From Pseudomonas helmanticensis (GTDB lineage: Bacteria; Pseudomonadota; Gammaproteobacteria; Pseudomonadales; Pseudomonadaceae), in assembly GCF_900182985.1 (NCBI RefSeq), contig NZ_FXUY01000002.1, positions 436,501 through 500,500 of the forward strand: DNA of 64,000 bases, given 5' to 3'. The notes beneath the pieces are model-generated. The model did not search any database. It was not told the DNA's origin and saw only the letters and a program-made list of their open reading frames with translations. This document shows positions 24,764-35,434 of the stretch, one piece after another. Each line of letters starts with the position of its first letter. Position 1 is the stretch's first letter. Both the position numbers and the translations under genes were made by a program.

Positions 24764-27267
24764 TGGCACGTTTGCCGCTGTTGCGTCTGTTCAGTCTCGC
24801 CATCCGCCAGCTCATGCGCGATGCCCGCGCCGGAGAATTGCGCGTGTTGTTCTTCGCGCTGGTGGTCGCCGTGGCGGCGAGCACTGCCATCGGTTATTTC
24901 GGTGCTCGCCTCAACGGCGCCATGACCCTGCGCGCCACCGAGTTTCTTGGCGCCGACCTGGTCCTTGAAGGCAGCTCGCCGGCCCGCGAAGAACAGATCA
25001 AGAGCGGCACCGAGCTGCGTCTGGCTCACGCGCAAGTGGTGGAGTTCTCCAGCGTGATTGCCACCGACAACGGCATTCAGCTATCGAGCATCAAAGCCGT
25101 CGACCGCGCGTATCCATTGCGCGGCGAACTGAAAAGCGCGCCCGCACCTTTTGCCGCTGAAGACATAGGCGGCGAGCCGCAACCCGGTGAAGCCTGGGTC
25201 GAGGCACGCCTGCTGACGGCGCTGGATCTGAAGATCGGCGACAGCATCGACGTCGGCATGAAGACGTTGAAGCTGACCCGGATTCTGACCTACGAGCCGG
25301 ATCGCGCCGGTAACTTCTACAGCCTGACGCCACGGGTCATGATCAACCTCGACGACCTCGCCGCGACCGGCGTGGTGCAACCGGGCAGCCGGGTAAGTTA
25401 CCGCGAACTCTGGCGCGGCGAACCGCAGGCGCTGGAAACCTATCGACAACTGATCAAACCGGGGCTGGCGGCGAATCAACGGATTCAGGATGCCCGCGAT
25501 GGCAACCGGCAGATAGGCGGTGCGCTGGGCAAGGCCGAGCGTTACCTGAACATGGCCAGTCTGGTCGCCGTGCTGCTGGCCGGTGTGGCCGTGGCGTTGT
25601 CAGCGAATCGTTTTGCCAGTCGGCGCTTCGACTCCAGTGCCTTGTTGCGCTGCCTCGGCTTGTCGCGCCGGGAAACCATGCTGCTGTTCAGCATCCAGCT
25701 GACCGTACTCGGGCTGTTCGCCGCGCTCAGCGGTGCGTTGCTCGGCTGGTTGGCGCAGCTGGGTTTGTTCGCGCTGCTGCATGATCTGCTGCCAAGCGAT
25801 GTGCCTCCAGGCGGTCTGTTTCCGGCCATCGCCGGCATCGGCACCGGGCTGGTGGCATTGGCCGGATTTGCCTTGCCACCCCTCGCTGCGCTCGGTCGCG
25901 TACCACCGCTGCGTGTGCTGCGCCGCGACATGCTGCCAATTCCATCGAGTACCTGGATGGTTTACGGCGCGGCACTCGGCGCGCTTGGCCTGATCATGTG
26001 GCGCCTGAGCCTGGATCTGCTGCTGACGTTTGCCCTGCTCGGCGGTGGCGTGGTCGCTGCGTTGCTACTGGGTGGCTTGCTTTTGTTGTTGCTGCAAAGT
26101 CTGCGGCGGATGCTCGCCAAGGCATCGTTGCCGTGGCGCCTGGGTCTTGGGCAGTTGTTGCGTCATCCACTGGCGGCGGCCGGACAGTCGCTGGCATTCG
26201 GCCTGATTCTGTTGTCGATGGCATTGATCGCCCTGCTGCGCGGTGAGCTGCTCGACACCTGGCAAAACCAGTTGCCGAAAAACGCGCCCAACTATTTCGC
26301 CCTGAATATTCTGCCGGCCGACAAACAGGCCTTCAGCGATCACTTGATCAACGTGTCAGCACAAGCCGCGCCGCTCTACCCGGTTGTGCCGGGACGACTG
26401 ATCAGTATCAACGGCGATCCGGTGCAGCAAATCGTCAGCAAGGATTCAGCCGGAGATCGAGCGATTCAACGGGATCTGAGCCTGACCTGGGCGGCGGATT
26501 TACCGGCGGGCAACAAGCTCACTGCAGGTGAGTGGTGGAAGGATCAGCCAAGCGACGCAGTACCCGGTGTCTCGGTGGAAGGCAAAGTCGCCGAAAGCCT
26601 CAAGCTCAAACTCGGCGATCACATGGTGTTCAGTGTCGGCGGGGTCAACCGTGAGGCGAAGGTCACCAGCCTGCGCGAGATCAACTGGGACAACTTCCAG
26701 CCGAACTTCTTCATGATCTTCCAGCCTGGCACCCTCAAGGATTTGCCGGCGACCTACCTGACCAGCTTCTATCTGGCGCCCGGTCATGACCAGCAGATCG
26801 TTGAACTGTCGCGAGCCTTTCCCGCCGTGACCATCCTGCAGGTCGAAGCCTTGCTCGAACAGCTGCGCAGCATCCTCGCCCAGGTCACCTTGGCCGTCGA
26901 ATATGTGTTGTTGTTTGTCCTCGCGGCGGGGATGGCGGTGTTGTTCTCAGGCTTGCAGGCGACGCTGGATGAGCGCATTCGCCAAGGTGCGCTGTTGCGT
27001 GCCTTGGGGGCCGAACGCAAGTTGCTGATCAAGGCACGACGCATCGAGTTCGGCTTGCTGGGTGCGGTCAGCGGTCTGCTCGCGGCCATCGGTTCGGAAG
27101 TGGTGAGTCTGGTGTTGTATCGCTACGCCTTCGATCTGCCATGGCATCCGCACCCGTGGTTGCTGGTGCTGCCATTGATTGGCGCGGTGCTGATTGGCGG
27201 TGCCGGCGTGTTCGGCACACGGCGGGCACTGAATGCCAGCCCACTGACAGTGTTGCGCGAGGGTTGA
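24763..27267 (+). CDS. FtsX-like ABC permease (YbbP family)
   Basis: An 834-residue inner-membrane protein. One helix near residues 23-45 is followed by a large periplasmic domain (about 46-255), then a cluster of helices (about 260-480), a second periplasmic domain (about 500-690) and three C-terminal FtsX helices ending [17 protein letters not shown]. This is the ten-helix YbbP layout. GGAG precedes the ATG, which overlaps the ATPase stop codon. Together they form a MacB-like mechanotransmission complex next to tesA. Confidence 0.9.
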   Translation: MARLPLLRLFSLAIRQLMRDARAGELRVLFFALVVAVAASTAIGYFGARLNGAMTLRATEFLGADLVLEGSSPAREEQIKSGTELRLAHAQVVEFSSVIATDNGIQLSSIKAVDRAYPLRGELKSAPAPFAAEDIGGEPQPGEAWVEARLLTALDLKIGDSIDVGMKTLKLTRILTYEPDRAGNFYSLTPRVMINLDDLAATGVVQPGSRVSYRELWRGEPQALETYRQLIKPGLAANQRIQDARDGNRQIGGALGKAERYLNMASLVAVLLAGVAVALSANRFASRRFDSSALLRCLGLSRRETMLLFSIQLTVLGLFAALSGALLGWLAQLGLFALLHDLLPSDVPPGGLFPAIAGIGTGLVALAGFALPPLAALGRVPPLRVLRRDMLPIPSSTWMVYGAALGALGLIMWRLSLDLLLTFALLGGGVVAALLLGGLLLLLLQSLRRMLAKASLPWRLGLGQLLRHPLAAAGQSLAFGLILLSMALIALLRGELLDTWQNQLPKNAPNYFALNILPADKQAFSDHLINVSAQAAPLYPVVPGRLISINGDPVQQIVSKDSAGDRAIQRDLSLTWAADLPAGNKLTAGEWWKDQPSDAVPGVSVEGKVAESLKLKLGDHMVFSVGGVNREAKVTSLREINWDNFQPNFFMIFQPGTLKDLPATYLTSFYLAPGHDQQIVELSRAFPAVTILQVEALLEQLRSILAQVTLAVEYVLLFVLAAGMAVLFSGLQATLDERIRQGALLRALGAERKLLIKARRIEFGLLGAVSGLLAAIGSEVVSLVLYRYAFDLPWHPHPWLLVLPLIGAVLIGGAGVFGTRRALNASPLTVLREG

Positions 27268-27301
27268 TAGACTCAGGCGCTCTCAACCACAAGAAGTTGC
27301 C

Positions 27302-27799
27302 ATGAGCCGTTATCGCCCTCCTCGCACCGCCGGCACCGCACTGATCACCCCTGAAGGTGAAGCGCGGATGCGCGCCGAATTCCATGAGCTGTGGCACGTG
27401 CGTCGCCCGCAGGTGACGCAATCGGTCAGCGAGGCGGCGGCTCAGGGCGATCGCTCGGAAAACGCCGAGTACACCTACGGTAAAAAGATGCTGCGCGAGA
27501 TCGACAGTCGCGTGCGCTTCCTCACCAAACGCCTGGAAGCACTCAAGGTGGTCAGCGAAAAGCCCAGCGATCCGAACAAGGTCTACTTCGGCGCTTGGGT
27601 GACCATCGAAGACGAAGACGGCAAGCAATCGCGCTACCGCATCGTCGGCCCGGATGAACTGGATCTGAAACTGGGCCTGATCAGCATCGACTCGCCTCTG
27701 GCCCGCGCTCTGATCGGCAAGGCGCTGGACGCCGAAGTGCGGGTGCAGACGCCGACCGGTGAGCAACTCGTCTACATCGTGGCGATCGATTACCCGTAA
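27302..27799 (+). CDS. greB: Transcription elongation factor GreB
   Basis: A 165-residue Gre factor. The coiled-coil tip carries [13 protein letters not shown] with the acidic residues that activate RNA cleavage by RNA polymerase, and the C-terminal FKBP-like domain reads [20 protein letters not shown]. The basic N-terminal patch and tip sequence place it with GreB rather than GreA. It is 34 bp downstream of the permease gene and may be read through from it; a convergent hypothetical gene follows. Confidence 0.93.
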   Translation: MSRYRPPRTAGTALITPEGEARMRAEFHELWHVRRPQVTQSVSEAAAQGDRSENAEYTYGKKMLREIDSRVRFLTKRLEALKVVSEKPSDPNKVYFGAWVTIEDEDGKQSRYRIVGPDELDLKLGLISIDSPLARALIGKALDAEVRVQTPTGEQLVYIVAIDYP

Positions 27800-27805
27800 A
27801 GCCTG

Positions 27806-28114
27806 TCAGCGGCGGGTGATCAACCCCTGCCGCGCGACGCGGACCAGTTGCTTGATCATTTCCGGGGCGTCTTCAGTGTTGGGTGCCTGAATCACCGCCA
27901 GATCGAAACTGTCACTGGCAAAACGCGCCAGCGATTCACCGTGTTCAACGAACTGGATCAGGAAGGCGGCAGGACCGCCGCTGCGACGTGGCCAGCCATC
28001 GAGATAACGCAACAGCGTCGGCTGGTGTTTGCCGCCAAGCAGGATTTTCGGGTTGCGCTGGGTGATATGTGCCGTGATCGGCGCGGGACGTGCTGGAGGG
28101 CGTAGTGCATTCAT
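27806..28114 (-). CDS. Conserved hypothetical protein
   Basis: A 102-residue protein with no signal peptide. The sequence has an alternating pattern (ILLGGKHQPTLLRYLDG, FDLAVIQAPNTEDAPEMIKQ) that could be a small Rossmann or receiver-like fold lacking catalytic residues, but no family is recognised. The ATG at 28114 is the only good start; its ribosome site is weak. It converges on greB with a 6-bp gap, and upstream lies a 250-bp stretch without genes that contains only the DoxX terminator. Confidence 0.65.
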   Translation of the reverse strand: MNALRPPARPAPITAHITQRNPKILLGGKHQPTLLRYLDGWPRRSGGPAAFLIQFVEHGESLARFASDSFDLAVIQAPNTEDAPEMIKQLVRVARQGLITRR

Positions 28115-28317
28115 CGTGTCGTGTCTCTGCCTCAAAAGTCTGCATGGCAGGTGAGAGGCAACACCGAACCAGCGCTTTAGCGGTATTTCGAAGCCCTGTT
28201 CCGGCTTCTGACGGCAACTGTTGAAGTCACCTGGCGCCCCGCAAGTAGCTGTTTAAATCGGCGCATGAGCAACATCCTAGAGAACGTGACCGATCAGTGT
28301 CAAGAATCAGCCGCAAC

Positions 28318-28346
28318 AAAAAAGGCCCGCACAATGCGGGCCTTTT
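28318..28346 (-). terminator. Intrinsic terminator of the DoxX gene
   Basis: Stem AAAGGCCCGC/GCGGGCCTTT with a short loop; read on the minus strand it is followed by a run of Ts, about 20 bp after the DoxX stop codon. Confidence 0.87.
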
Positions 28347-28362
28347 GCTTGAGCCAGAGCGC

Positions 28363-28797
28363 TTAACCGGCGATGGCGCGATCCACCGAAAGCTTGCCGG
28401 CACCTTCGATCAGCACCGCGAGGCTGCCACCGAGCAGGGCCAGAGCGAACTCGTAACCGTTGTTGGCCATGAACAGACCGTTGCCGATGTGCACGGTGAA
28501 GATTGCCACCAGCGACAGGAAGGTCAGGCCCAACGCCGCCGGGCGTACCAGCAGACCGATGATCAAGGCCAGACCGGCGAAGAACTCGGTACCGCCGGCC
28601 AAAGTGGCCATGACATAACCCGGGTGCAGACCGATGCTGTCCATGTATTGCGCGGTGCCCGCCAGACCGTACCCACCAAACAGACCGAAGAGTTTCTGCG
28701 AACCGTGAGCAGCGAAGATCACGCCGACGGCGATGCGCAGAATGGTCAGACCGTAACCGGCGCGGGTGAACAGTACCTTGTTGATCAGAGAGCTCAT
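28363..28797 (-). CDS. DoxX-family inner membrane protein
   Basis: A 144-residue four-helix membrane protein with the DoxX signature AAHGSQKLFGLFGGYGLAGT near residues 29-48 and GGTEFFAGLALIIG in the second half. DoxX proteins occur in redox- and thiosulfate-related settings, but this one stands alone with its own terminator and AT-rich upstream region. Function beyond family membership is not deducible. Confidence 0.88.
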   Translation of the reverse strand: MSSLINKVLFTRAGYGLTILRIAVGVIFAAHGSQKLFGLFGGYGLAGTAQYMDSIGLHPGYVMATLAGGTEFFAGLALIIGLLVRPAALGLTFLSLVAIFTVHIGNGLFMANNGYEFALALLGGSLAVLIEGAGKLSVDRAIAG

Positions 28798-28908
28798 GGT
28801 GCATTCCTTGTTTTGCGAGAAGTTATGTGTGTTAGTTGGCCGCTATATTAATCAGTAAACCAAATGTTAAAAGCGCAATTATTTCGCCATAACAATCAGT
28901 TTATTTGA

Positions 28909-30330
28909 TCATTTGCGCGAAGCCACCTTCTGGCCTCCGGGCTCCAACGACTCCCGCTCCCGGTCGAACGCCAGGAAATACTTGTTCACGCTATTAACAT
29001 AGCTGACGGGCCCCATTCCCACCTGCTCCATGGCAATACGCTCAACCTGGAAGAACCACTGGTTCGGATTCAGCCCACGCCGCCGGGCTTCAGCGCGCAT
29101 GCCCTGGACGCGTTCCGGGCCGATGTTGTAGGCGGCCAGCGTGAAGGCCATGCGCTCGCGCTCGTTGAGTTTGGGGCTGTTGAAAAACTTGCGGCGGATC
29201 ATCGCCAGGTACTTGGCCCCGGCCTGCACGTTCGCATCGAGATTCTGGATGTTATTGACGCCGACACGCTGCGCGGCGGACGGTGTGATTTGCATCAGCC
29301 CGGTCGGGCCGCTGCCGCTGCGGGCACTGGGTTGCAGCGCGGATTCCTTGAACGCCAGCGCCGCCAGGTTCAGCCAATCCATGTTCTGCGCAGCGGCATG
29401 TTTCTGCAGGGTCGGACGCAGTTTTTCCAGGCGCTGGCGGTCGGCCTTGGCCAATGGATAGTGGACTTGATAGAGACGGCGGTAGATGCGCAGAAACGCT
29501 ACATCCTCGTTCGAGGGCTTCTTGTAACCGCTGAGAAAGCGATCAATGCTCGCTCGCAGCATCGACGCATCACGACGCACGAACCAGTATTCCTCGCCCG
29601 GCTCGCTGATTATCATCTGCCGGTCGAAACGCAACTTCGGCAGGATCTTGCCCCATCGTTCGGCGATCGGTTGCTCGACAATCGTCAGATGAAAAATCCC
29701 GCCCTGGACCATCTCCAGCACGTCTTCAACGGCCAGTGTCGGATCGACCCATTCGATCTTGATCGGCGCCAGTTTGTGCAACGCCAGTTTCTGGTTGAGC
29801 TGACTGACCGCCTCCCCCGCCGCACTGCCGGTCGGCAACGCGAGGGTTTTACCGGAGAGTTGTTCGACCTTGGTGTAGCGTCGCTCGCCCTTGATGCCGA
29901 CCAGCACCAGCGGCACGTTGCTGGCAATCGGTTCGCTGCTGGCGACCGCATGGCCCGCCTGCAGTTCGAGCAACTCGCCCGGCGCCACCAGATCACCCTC
30001 GCCGCGCTGCAAGGCGCCGAGCAATTGATCCTTGGCTTTGGGAATGATCTTGAGGGTGATTTCCTGGCCATCGCGGGCATGGCCATTGAGGTATTGCTCG
30101 AAGGCGCGCAGGCGATGGTATTCGACGCCGATGGCCTGGCCCTGGACTTCGCCGGAGCTGTTGCGGCTCTGATTGACCAGCACGCGCAGCACGCGGCTGC
30201 TGCGAATCTCCGAGAGGTCGCGCACCTTGGCGGCCGGCACCGCTTGCAGTGGCCCGGGCAGGCGCGCAACCGCCGTCATCGGCAGTAGCAACGAGGCACA
30301 CAACAACAGCAAAATCGAGGGACGAATCAT
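28909..30330 (-). CDS. mltF: Membrane-bound lytic murein transglycosylase F (MltF)
   Basis: A 473-residue periplasmic enzyme. An N-terminal signal or anchor spans about 4-22; a substrate-binding-protein (SBP_bac_3) domain spans about 45-270 and the SLT catalytic domain about 305-455, with the catalytic glutamate E329 in ALAFKESAL followed by GPTGLMQIT. MltF cleaves glycan strands to 1,6-anhydro ends, and the SBP-like module regulates it by binding muropeptides. The ATG at 30330 follows GGAGAGTGG. It is divergent from the TatD gene across 236 bp. Confidence 0.93.
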   Translation of the reverse strand: MIRPSILLLLCASLLLPMTAVARLPGPLQAVPAAKVRDLSEIRSSRVLRVLVNQSRNSSGEVQGQAIGVEYHRLRAFEQYLNGHARDGQEITLKIIPKAKDQLLGALQRGEGDLVAPGELLELQAGHAVASSEPIASNVPLVLVGIKGERRYTKVEQLSGKTLALPTGSAAGEAVSQLNQKLALHKLAPIKIEWVDPTLAVEDVLEMVQGGIFHLTIVEQPIAERWGKILPKLRFDRQMIISEPGEEYWFVRRDASMLRASIDRFLSGYKKPSNEDVAFLRIYRRLYQVHYPLAKADRQRLEKLRPTLQKHAAAQNMDWLNLAALAFKESALQPSARSGSGPTGLMQITPSAAQRVGVNNIQNLDANVQAGAKYLAMIRRKFFNSPKLNERERMAFTLAAYNIGPERVQGMRAEARRRGLNPNQWFFQVERIAMEQVGMGPVSYVNSVNKYFLAFDRERESLEPGGQKVASRK

Positions 30331-30566
30331 CCACTCTCCGGAAAGAATACGGGGCAATTTCACCGCTGAACGGTCGAAATCACCGACGAAAACAGAGCGC
30401 CTGGAGCGCTGGCAACGTGCGAGAGACTGGCACAGTGATGGCATCGTTGCCAGACCGGCTTGCCTCGCGGCATCAAGAGACAGCTATAACTCGTTGTAGT
30501 TCTTGGCTTTTCTTCTGAATCTACAGCTCTGGTATGCTTTCCGGCCTTCGGCCCGAGGTAGCAACC

Positions 30567-31373
30567 ATGCAACTCATCGATATCGGCGTCAACCTGACCA
30601 ACCCAAGTTTCGCCGACAAACACCAGGCCGTACTCGACCGCGCCTACGCCGCCGGGGTCTGCCAACTGGTGCTGACCGGCACCAGCGTCGAGGGTAGCGA
30701 GCAGGCCCTGGAGCTGTGCCAGCGACTCGATGAGAGCGGCCAGCGCCTGTTCGCCACCGCCGGTATTCACCCGCATTCGGCCAGTGACTGGAACGCCGAC
30801 AGCGCCCGTCGCCTGCGCAGCCTGCTGAAGGAGTCCAGCGTCGTCGCCGTGGGTGAATGCGGGCTGGATTTCAATCGTGATTTCTCCCCGCGCCCGCAGC
30901 AGGAAAAAGTGCTCGAAGAGCATTTGGCGTTAGCCGTTGAACTGCAATTGCCGGTGTTTTTGCACGAGCGCGATGCCAGTCAGCGCCTGCTGGAAATCCT
31001 TAAGGACTACCGCGATCAACTGCCCGCTGCGGTGGTGCACTGCTTCACCGGCGAGCAAAAGGCCTTGTTCAGCTACCTCGATCTGGATCTGCACATCGGC
31101 ATTACCGGCTGGATCTGTGACGAGCGTCGCGGCACGCATTTGCATCCGCTGGTCAAGGAGATCAAGCGTGGACGGCTGATGCTGGAAAGCGACGCGCCCT
31201 ATCTGCTGCCGCGCACCTTGCGGCCGAAGCCGAAGAACGGGCGTAACGAGCCGGCGTATCTGACAGAAGTGCTGCGTGAGGTGGCGTTGCATCGTGGCGA
31301 AAGCGAAGACGATCTGGCAGCGCACACGACGGCTTGCGCTCGCGCATTTTTCAATCTGCCGACATTGGTGTAA
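30567..31373 (+). CDS. TatD-family metal-dependent nuclease
   Basis: A 268-residue TIM-barrel hydrolase. Metal ligands are visible in [10 protein letters not shown] (E97), FLHERDA (H133), VVHCFTG (H158) and LESDAPYL (D209), the set seen in E. coli TatD, and the N-terminus [13 protein letters not shown] is the TatD rather than YcfH/YjjV type. TatD proteins are 3'-5' exonucleases with roles in DNA repair. I start at 30567 after CGAGGTAGCAACC. TATGCT at 30534 is a plausible -10 box. Confidence 0.92.
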   Translation: MQLIDIGVNLTNPSFADKHQAVLDRAYAAGVCQLVLTGTSVEGSEQALELCQRLDESGQRLFATAGIHPHSASDWNADSARRLRSLLKESSVVAVGECGLDFNRDFSPRPQQEKVLEEHLALAVELQLPVFLHERDASQRLLEILKDYRDQLPAAVVHCFTGEQKALFSYLDLDLHIGITGWICDERRGTHLHPLVKEIKRGRLMLESDAPYLLPRTLRPKPKNGRNEPAYLTEVLREVALHRGESEDDLAAHTTACARAFFNLPTLV

Positions 31374-31377
31374 TTCG

Positions 31378-31456
31378 TAAAAGATCGCAGCCTTCGGCAG
31401 CTCCTACATTGGGATGGCGTACCCCTGTAGGAGCTGCCGCAGGCTGCGATCTTTTA
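31378..31456. repeat. REP palindrome pair (mixed GAAGG / GCAGG arms)
   Basis: Left arm AAAGATCGCAGCCTTCGGCA, right arm TGTAGGAGCTGCCGCAGGCT: the two arms belong to slightly different variants (CCTTCGG versus CGCAGG), so they pair with two mismatches. It lies between the TatD and chemoreceptor genes. Confidence 0.88.
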
Positions 31457-31547
31457 ATCTGTTGACCCACATCAAATCCCCCTTCCTGCATAGCGGCACA
31501 ATGCTGGCACCTTGCCGAAACTGTTTCCGCTATCAGAGAAGACCTCC

Positions 31548-33029
31548 ATGGGTGCCTGGCTTAGCAATATCTCGCTGAAGTACAAATTCTGGGCGGTCAA
31601 TGCCGTCGCCTTCGTCACTACCCTGCTGCTGGTGTTGTACGCCGTACAACTCGAGCAACAGGCACGCAGCCACGCTTCGCAGGCATCTGCGCAAGCGCAG
31701 GCGCAATTGCTCAAGGCCTGGCCAGGCAGTCAGGCCCTGCCCAAAACTGATCAGGTGTTGACCTTCAAACGCGGTGAAGCGCCGCGCCTCAACGATCAAC
31801 CGCTGCTGGAGATCACCGACAGCAACGGCTGGATCGAGATCAATCACATGCCGCTGTTTGGCGATAACCCATTGATGGGCGCCGAAGTGTTCAGCCGCGC
31901 CGATGGCCAACAGGTCGCCGTGATTGCTCATGGCCCGAGCCTGAGCCAGGTGTTCAGCGAGCGTTTCGCCAACTACGCGGTCGCGGTGTTTATTCTGATG
32001 CTGGCGATGCTCGGTGCTTCGCAACTGCTGATCCGTTTTCTGCTCAGTCAGCTCAACACCTTGAAGGACGTCATGCTCCACGTCGAGAAAAGCGGCGATC
32101 TTTCGGCCCGCGTGCCGTTGGCCGGTAGAGACGAAGTCGGGCAGATGGCCAATGCGTTCAACGCGATGCAGGCTGGTTATCAGCGCGTGGTCAGCACCGT
32201 GGCCAACACCGCCCGGCAATTGGATGTCGGCGCGGCGCGGCTGGCGTCGAGCATGAACGAGGTGCGCCACGGCATGCTCGGCCAGCAAAGCGAAACCGAT
32301 CAGGCCGCCACCGCGATCAATGAAATGACCGCCACCGTCTACCACATCGCCCAACACGCCGGCGCCACCCGCGATCTGTCGCAGACTGCCGACGGCCTCG
32401 CCGGCAGCGGTCAGCAAGTGGTCGCCCGCGTGCAGCAGTCGATTGCTGGCCTGTCCAGCGGTGTGCAGCAGACAGCCGAGATGATTCAGCGCCTGGCCGA
32501 GGACAGCCAGAAGATCAACGGTGTGGTCAGCGTCATTCACAGCATTGCCGAGCAGACCAATCTGCTGGCCTTGAACGCTGCCATCGAAGCTGCCCGCGCC
32601 GGTGAGATGGGTCGGGGTTTTGCGGTGGTCGCCGATGAAGTGCGCAACCTCGCCAAACGAGTGCAGGCCTCGACCGACGAGATCACCACCATGGTTTCGG
32701 CGTTACAGGCCGGCACCCGCGACGCGGTGGATTTCATGCAGGAAAGTTCGTACAAGGCTGACGATTGCGTGCAGCAAGCGCAGGAGGCCGGCGCAGCGCT
32801 GGCGGAAATCACCGGAGCGGTGGCGCAGATGCGCGAGAGCAATACGCAGATTGCCGTGGCGGCGGAACAGCAAAGTCAGGTTGCGGAAGAGATGAACCGG
32901 GCGGTGGTGAGCATTCGCGATGTCACCGAGAACACGGTGCAGCAAACGGTGGATTCGGCGACGACGAGTAATGAGTTGGCGACGTTGGCTGGAGAATTGA
33001 GCAAGGCGATTGGGCAGTTGAAGCTTTGA
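31548..33029 (+). CDS. Methyl-accepting chemotaxis protein
   Basis: A 493-residue chemoreceptor. It has TM1 at about 13-34, a small periplasmic domain to about 140, TM2 at about 144-167, a HAMP linker ([19 protein letters not shown]) and a long signalling coiled coil whose tip is [20 protein letters not shown]. The periplasmic domain of about 105 residues is smaller than a full 4-helix or Cache domain, so the ligand is unknown. It is flanked on both sides by REP pairs and looks monocistronic. From memory, a transducer follows tatD/mltF at the same place in P. aeruginosa. Confidence 0.93.
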   Translation: MGAWLSNISLKYKFWAVNAVAFVTTLLLVLYAVQLEQQARSHASQASAQAQAQLLKAWPGSQALPKTDQVLTFKRGEAPRLNDQPLLEITDSNGWIEINHMPLFGDNPLMGAEVFSRADGQQVAVIAHGPSLSQVFSERFANYAVAVFILMLAMLGASQLLIRFLLSQLNTLKDVMLHVEKSGDLSARVPLAGRDEVGQMANAFNAMQAGYQRVVSTVANTARQLDVGAARLASSMNEVRHGMLGQQSETDQAATAINEMTATVYHIAQHAGATRDLSQTADGLAGSGQQVVARVQQSIAGLSSGVQQTAEMIQRLAEDSQKINGVVSVIHSIAEQTNLLALNAAIEAARAGEMGRGFAVVADEVRNLAKRVQASTDEITTMVSALQAGTRDAVDFMQESSYKADDCVQQAQEAGAALAEITGAVAQMRESNTQIAVAAEQQSQVAEEMNRAVVSIRDVTENTVQQTVDSATTSNELATLAGELSKAIGQLKL

Positions 33030-33033
33030 ATAT

Positions 33034-33112
33034 CAAAAGATCGCAGCCTTCGGCAGCTCCTACTGGTGTACGCATTTCAATGTAGGAGCTGCCGAAGGCT
33101 GCGATCTTTTTT
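33034..33112. repeat. REP palindrome pair (GCAGCCTTCGGCAGCTCCTAC family)
   Basis: Inverted arms of about 30 bp, ATCGCAGCCTTCGGCAGCTC and its mirror, separated by about 20 bases. It starts five bases after the chemoreceptor stop codon. Confidence 0.9.
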
Positions 33113-33216
33113 GTCCATCATTACTATGATGCCAATAGCCAAGCTTGATTCGCCGCGCTCCGCGCCCCGGCCTATTCTTCAACCATGTGTTCAACATGGA
33201 TCGAGGAGTAGTCAAC

Positions 33217-33582
33217 ATGGGCAAACGTCACCCCAACCTTCCCGCGTGGCAATGGCGCGCGTACCCGAACAACCATCAGCACCCGACCAATCTGGTATTG
33301 CACCTGCTTGCCGTGCCGCTGTTCATCGTGGCGTTTTTGCTGATCGTTTCCGGAGTGTTCAGCCTGAGCCTGGCCAGCGTCGCCATCGGTGTGATCGGCA
33401 TCATCGCCGCGTTGGGTTTGCAGCGTCACGGTCACAGCCTGGAGGCGCAGGCCTCCGAGCCGTTCAGTGATCGCAAAGATGCCGTGTCACGTTTGCTGGT
33501 CGAGCAGTTCCTGACCTTTCCAAGGTTTTTTCTCAGTGGCGGCTGGTGGCGCGCCTGGCGTGAGCGCCACCGTCGGCATTGA
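33217..33582 (+). CDS. Small membrane protein, Mpo1-like (DUF962-related)
   Basis: A 121-residue protein with two adjacent membrane helices (about 27-65). NNHQHPTNLVLHLLAVPLFI and the following LQRHGHSLEAQASEPFSD resemble the two histidine blocks of the DUF962/Mpo1 family, which includes the yeast 2-hydroxy fatty acid dioxygenase. The resemblance is by eye and the domain is shorter than usual. The ATG at 33217 has GAGGAG nine bases upstream. It converges on the thioesterase gene with one base between stop codons. Confidence 0.68.
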   Translation: MGKRHPNLPAWQWRAYPNNHQHPTNLVLHLLAVPLFIVAFLLIVSGVFSLSLASVAIGVIGIIAALGLQRHGHSLEAQASEPFSDRKDAVSRLLVEQFLTFPRFFLSGGWWRAWRERHRRH

Positions 33583-33583
33583 T

Positions 33584-34378
33584 TCAGGCAAAGATCGTGA
33601 CAGTCTGACGGGTCATGGCGATCAGCTCACCTTCCGCGCTCCACAGCTTGGCGGCGGCATGCCCGTAGCCGTCGGCGGCGTATTCGGTTTCCACGCGATA
33701 TTTGCACCAGTCCAGCGTACTCAATGGCCGTAACGGCTGAACGAATTCGATGGTCCAGGTCAGCGTGCTGCCCATGGCCGGTTTCTTCAGGTGCGGCAAC
33801 AGCGACGGCGGCCAGGCGTCGACCAGCGCGAGAATATGCGCCTCGCTCACCGGTTCTTCCTTGACGTCGCCGCGCAGGCGCACCCAACCGCCCATCTCCC
33901 GCGAATCATTGCCGCTGAATGGCAGGCCACCGATGCTCCAGCGCATCGCCAGATGACGCATGAACTCCGGCAGAACACCTTTGATAAACGGCAGTTCCTG
34001 GCATTCGTCCCAGTGTTTCATCTGCGGGGCCGGCAGCGCTGCGACCGCCACCTCCGAGGCGCGCGAGGCACCGAAACTGCCTTGCACCAACGTCACGACC
34101 TGACCGTTCTGCACCGCCCGCCCCAGCACCTGGCTGACCGCTTTGCCTTCGCGCAGCACCTCGACTTCAAAGCGCACCGGTACGTCTGGCTCGACCGGGC
34201 CGACAAAGGTGATCGCCAGCGAACGCACGAGGCGATCGGCGGGCACCTTGGCGCGCATGGCTTCATATTGCAGCGCGGCGACCAGGCCACCGAAACTGGC
34301 GCGACCTTGAGCCCATTCGGCAGGAATGGTCAGTTCGGGATCGCGGCGGACGGCATCGAGCAGATCGCAAAAGCGCAT
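33584..34378 (-). CDS. Acyl-CoA thioesterase-like double-hotdog protein
   Basis: A 264-residue soluble protein built of two hotdog domains (4HBT_3/TesB-like). The N-terminal domain contains WAQGRASFGGLVAALQYEAM, where the GG loop contacts acyl-CoA, and the C-terminal domain contains MGSTLTWTIEFVQPLR. Members hydrolyse medium- or long-chain acyl-CoAs. The ATG is at the start of MRFCDLLDAV. It is monocistronic; its stop is one base from the stop of the converging membrane protein gene. Confidence 0.85.
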   Translation of the reverse strand: MRFCDLLDAVRRDPELTIPAEWAQGRASFGGLVAALQYEAMRAKVPADRLVRSLAITFVGPVEPDVPVRFEVEVLREGKAVSQVLGRAVQNGQVVTLVQGSFGASRASEVAVAALPAPQMKHWDECQELPFIKGVLPEFMRHLAMRWSIGGLPFSGNDSREMGGWVRLRGDVKEEPVSEAHILALVDAWPPSLLPHLKKPAMGSTLTWTIEFVQPLRPLSTLDWCKYRVETEYAADGYGHAAAKLWSAEGELIAMTRQTVTIFA

Positions 34379-34484
34379 GGCAACCTCAGAAAACGAAAAG
34401 TGGATGCAGGGATCTTAACCAGCTCAAGACGGGGCCGCAGCGTCTATTCCGGTCAAAGAGACTGACAGATCAGACACCACGTCC

Positions 34485-34573
34485 TTGTAGGAGCTGCCGC
34501 AGGCTGCGATCTTTTGATGTTGATCTGTTTAAAAACAGGATCAACAGATCGCAGCCTGCGGCAGCTCCTACAG
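34485..34573. repeat. REP palindrome pair (near copy of 4043-4140)
   Basis: Arms TGTAGGAGCTGCCGCAGGCT and the mirror, enclosing the same internal hairpin with TTGATCTGTTT and AAACAGGATCAA as the block at 4043-4140. It lies between two minus-strand genes. Confidence 0.9.
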
Positions 34574-34587
34574 GGGATGTGTGGTTT

Positions 34588-35355
34588 TCAGGATTTGAAG
34601 CAGGTTGAGCTGAGTTTTTCGAGTACGCGATCAGCCTTGATTTCGGCTTTGATCATGGTCGCCTGCCACGTCGCCACGCAGGGTTGCAGATCCGCTTCGA
34701 GCTCGGCTTTCGCCAGCCACTGCCAGCAATCATGCCAGTCGCCCAGCGCGCCTTGCGCAGACTTCAAACGCGCCAGTGCCGCTTGCGGCAGGCGATCCAG
34801 TTCGGGATAGGCTTCGATGCCATAGCGCACCCGTTTGATCAGCAGACGCAGACGATGGCGGTCGTGCGCCGGATCACGCAGCGCTGCATCGAGATTGTGC
34901 CATTGTTTGCCCAGGCGCTTTTCGATGCGCCGGTCCAGGCCCTTGAGCAGGCCTTGACGCTGAGAGGCACGCAGAAAGCGCGGGAAGGCGTCGAGAATCA
35001 TCAGCAACGAGGCCACTTCCGCACTCGCCGCCAGTGCCGGATAAGCTTCGGCCATCTGCGCCATGCGCCGTTGCGCAGCTTCCGGTTGCTGATGGTTCAG
35101 CAGATAGTCCGCAAGCACTTCGCGATCGCGCCACGGTGTGGTCAATTGGCCGACAGCGGACGCTGCGTCTTCGAGTTGCTCGACCCCCGGCAAACCGCGC
35201 AATGGCCGCAACAGGCTACGCAAGCGGCGTACCGTGGTGCGCAGATCGTGCAGCGCCTCGGGATCGGTGCGCGCGGTCAACCGCGCCTGACAGGCCAGCA
35301 AGCGCACCTCAAGGCTCAGGACATGAGCCACCAAGCGGTCAACTAACGCAGACAT
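34588..35355 (-). CDS. CHAD-domain protein
   Basis: A 255-residue all-helical protein of the CHAD family. The conserved histidines lie in LHDLRTTVRRLRSLLRPLRG and in the second repeat HRLRLLIKRVRYGIEAYP. CHAD domains bind inorganic polyphosphate and often accompany CYTH triphosphatases; no CYTH gene is next to it. It is predicted to be cytosolic or granule-associated. The ATG at 35355 follows GGGAGCAAGAG. A small lipoprotein gene precedes it on the same strand, and a REP pair follows. Confidence 0.9.
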   Translation of the reverse strand: MSALVDRLVAHVLSLEVRLLACQARLTARTDPEALHDLRTTVRRLRSLLRPLRGLPGVEQLEDAASAVGQLTTPWRDREVLADYLLNHQQPEAAQRRMAQMAEAYPALAASAEVASLLMILDAFPRFLRASQRQGLLKGLDRRIEKRLGKQWHNLDAALRDPAHDRHRLRLLIKRVRYGIEAYPELDRLPQAALARLKSAQGALGDWHDCWQWLAKAELEADLQPCVATWQATMIKAEIKADRVLEKLSSTCFKS

Positions 35356-35434
35356 CTCTTGCTCCCGTATCAAATGGCCTGGGGGATGAGTCTGGCGCTT
35401 TGCCAAGCCTGCATCCTTGCTTCAGGTCAGCAGC

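Noticed and set aside
28115..28362. A possible small RNA in the 250-bp gap upstream of the hypothetical gene
   Set aside because: Only the DoxX terminator is recognisable; no promoter plus second terminator could be paired into an RNA gene.
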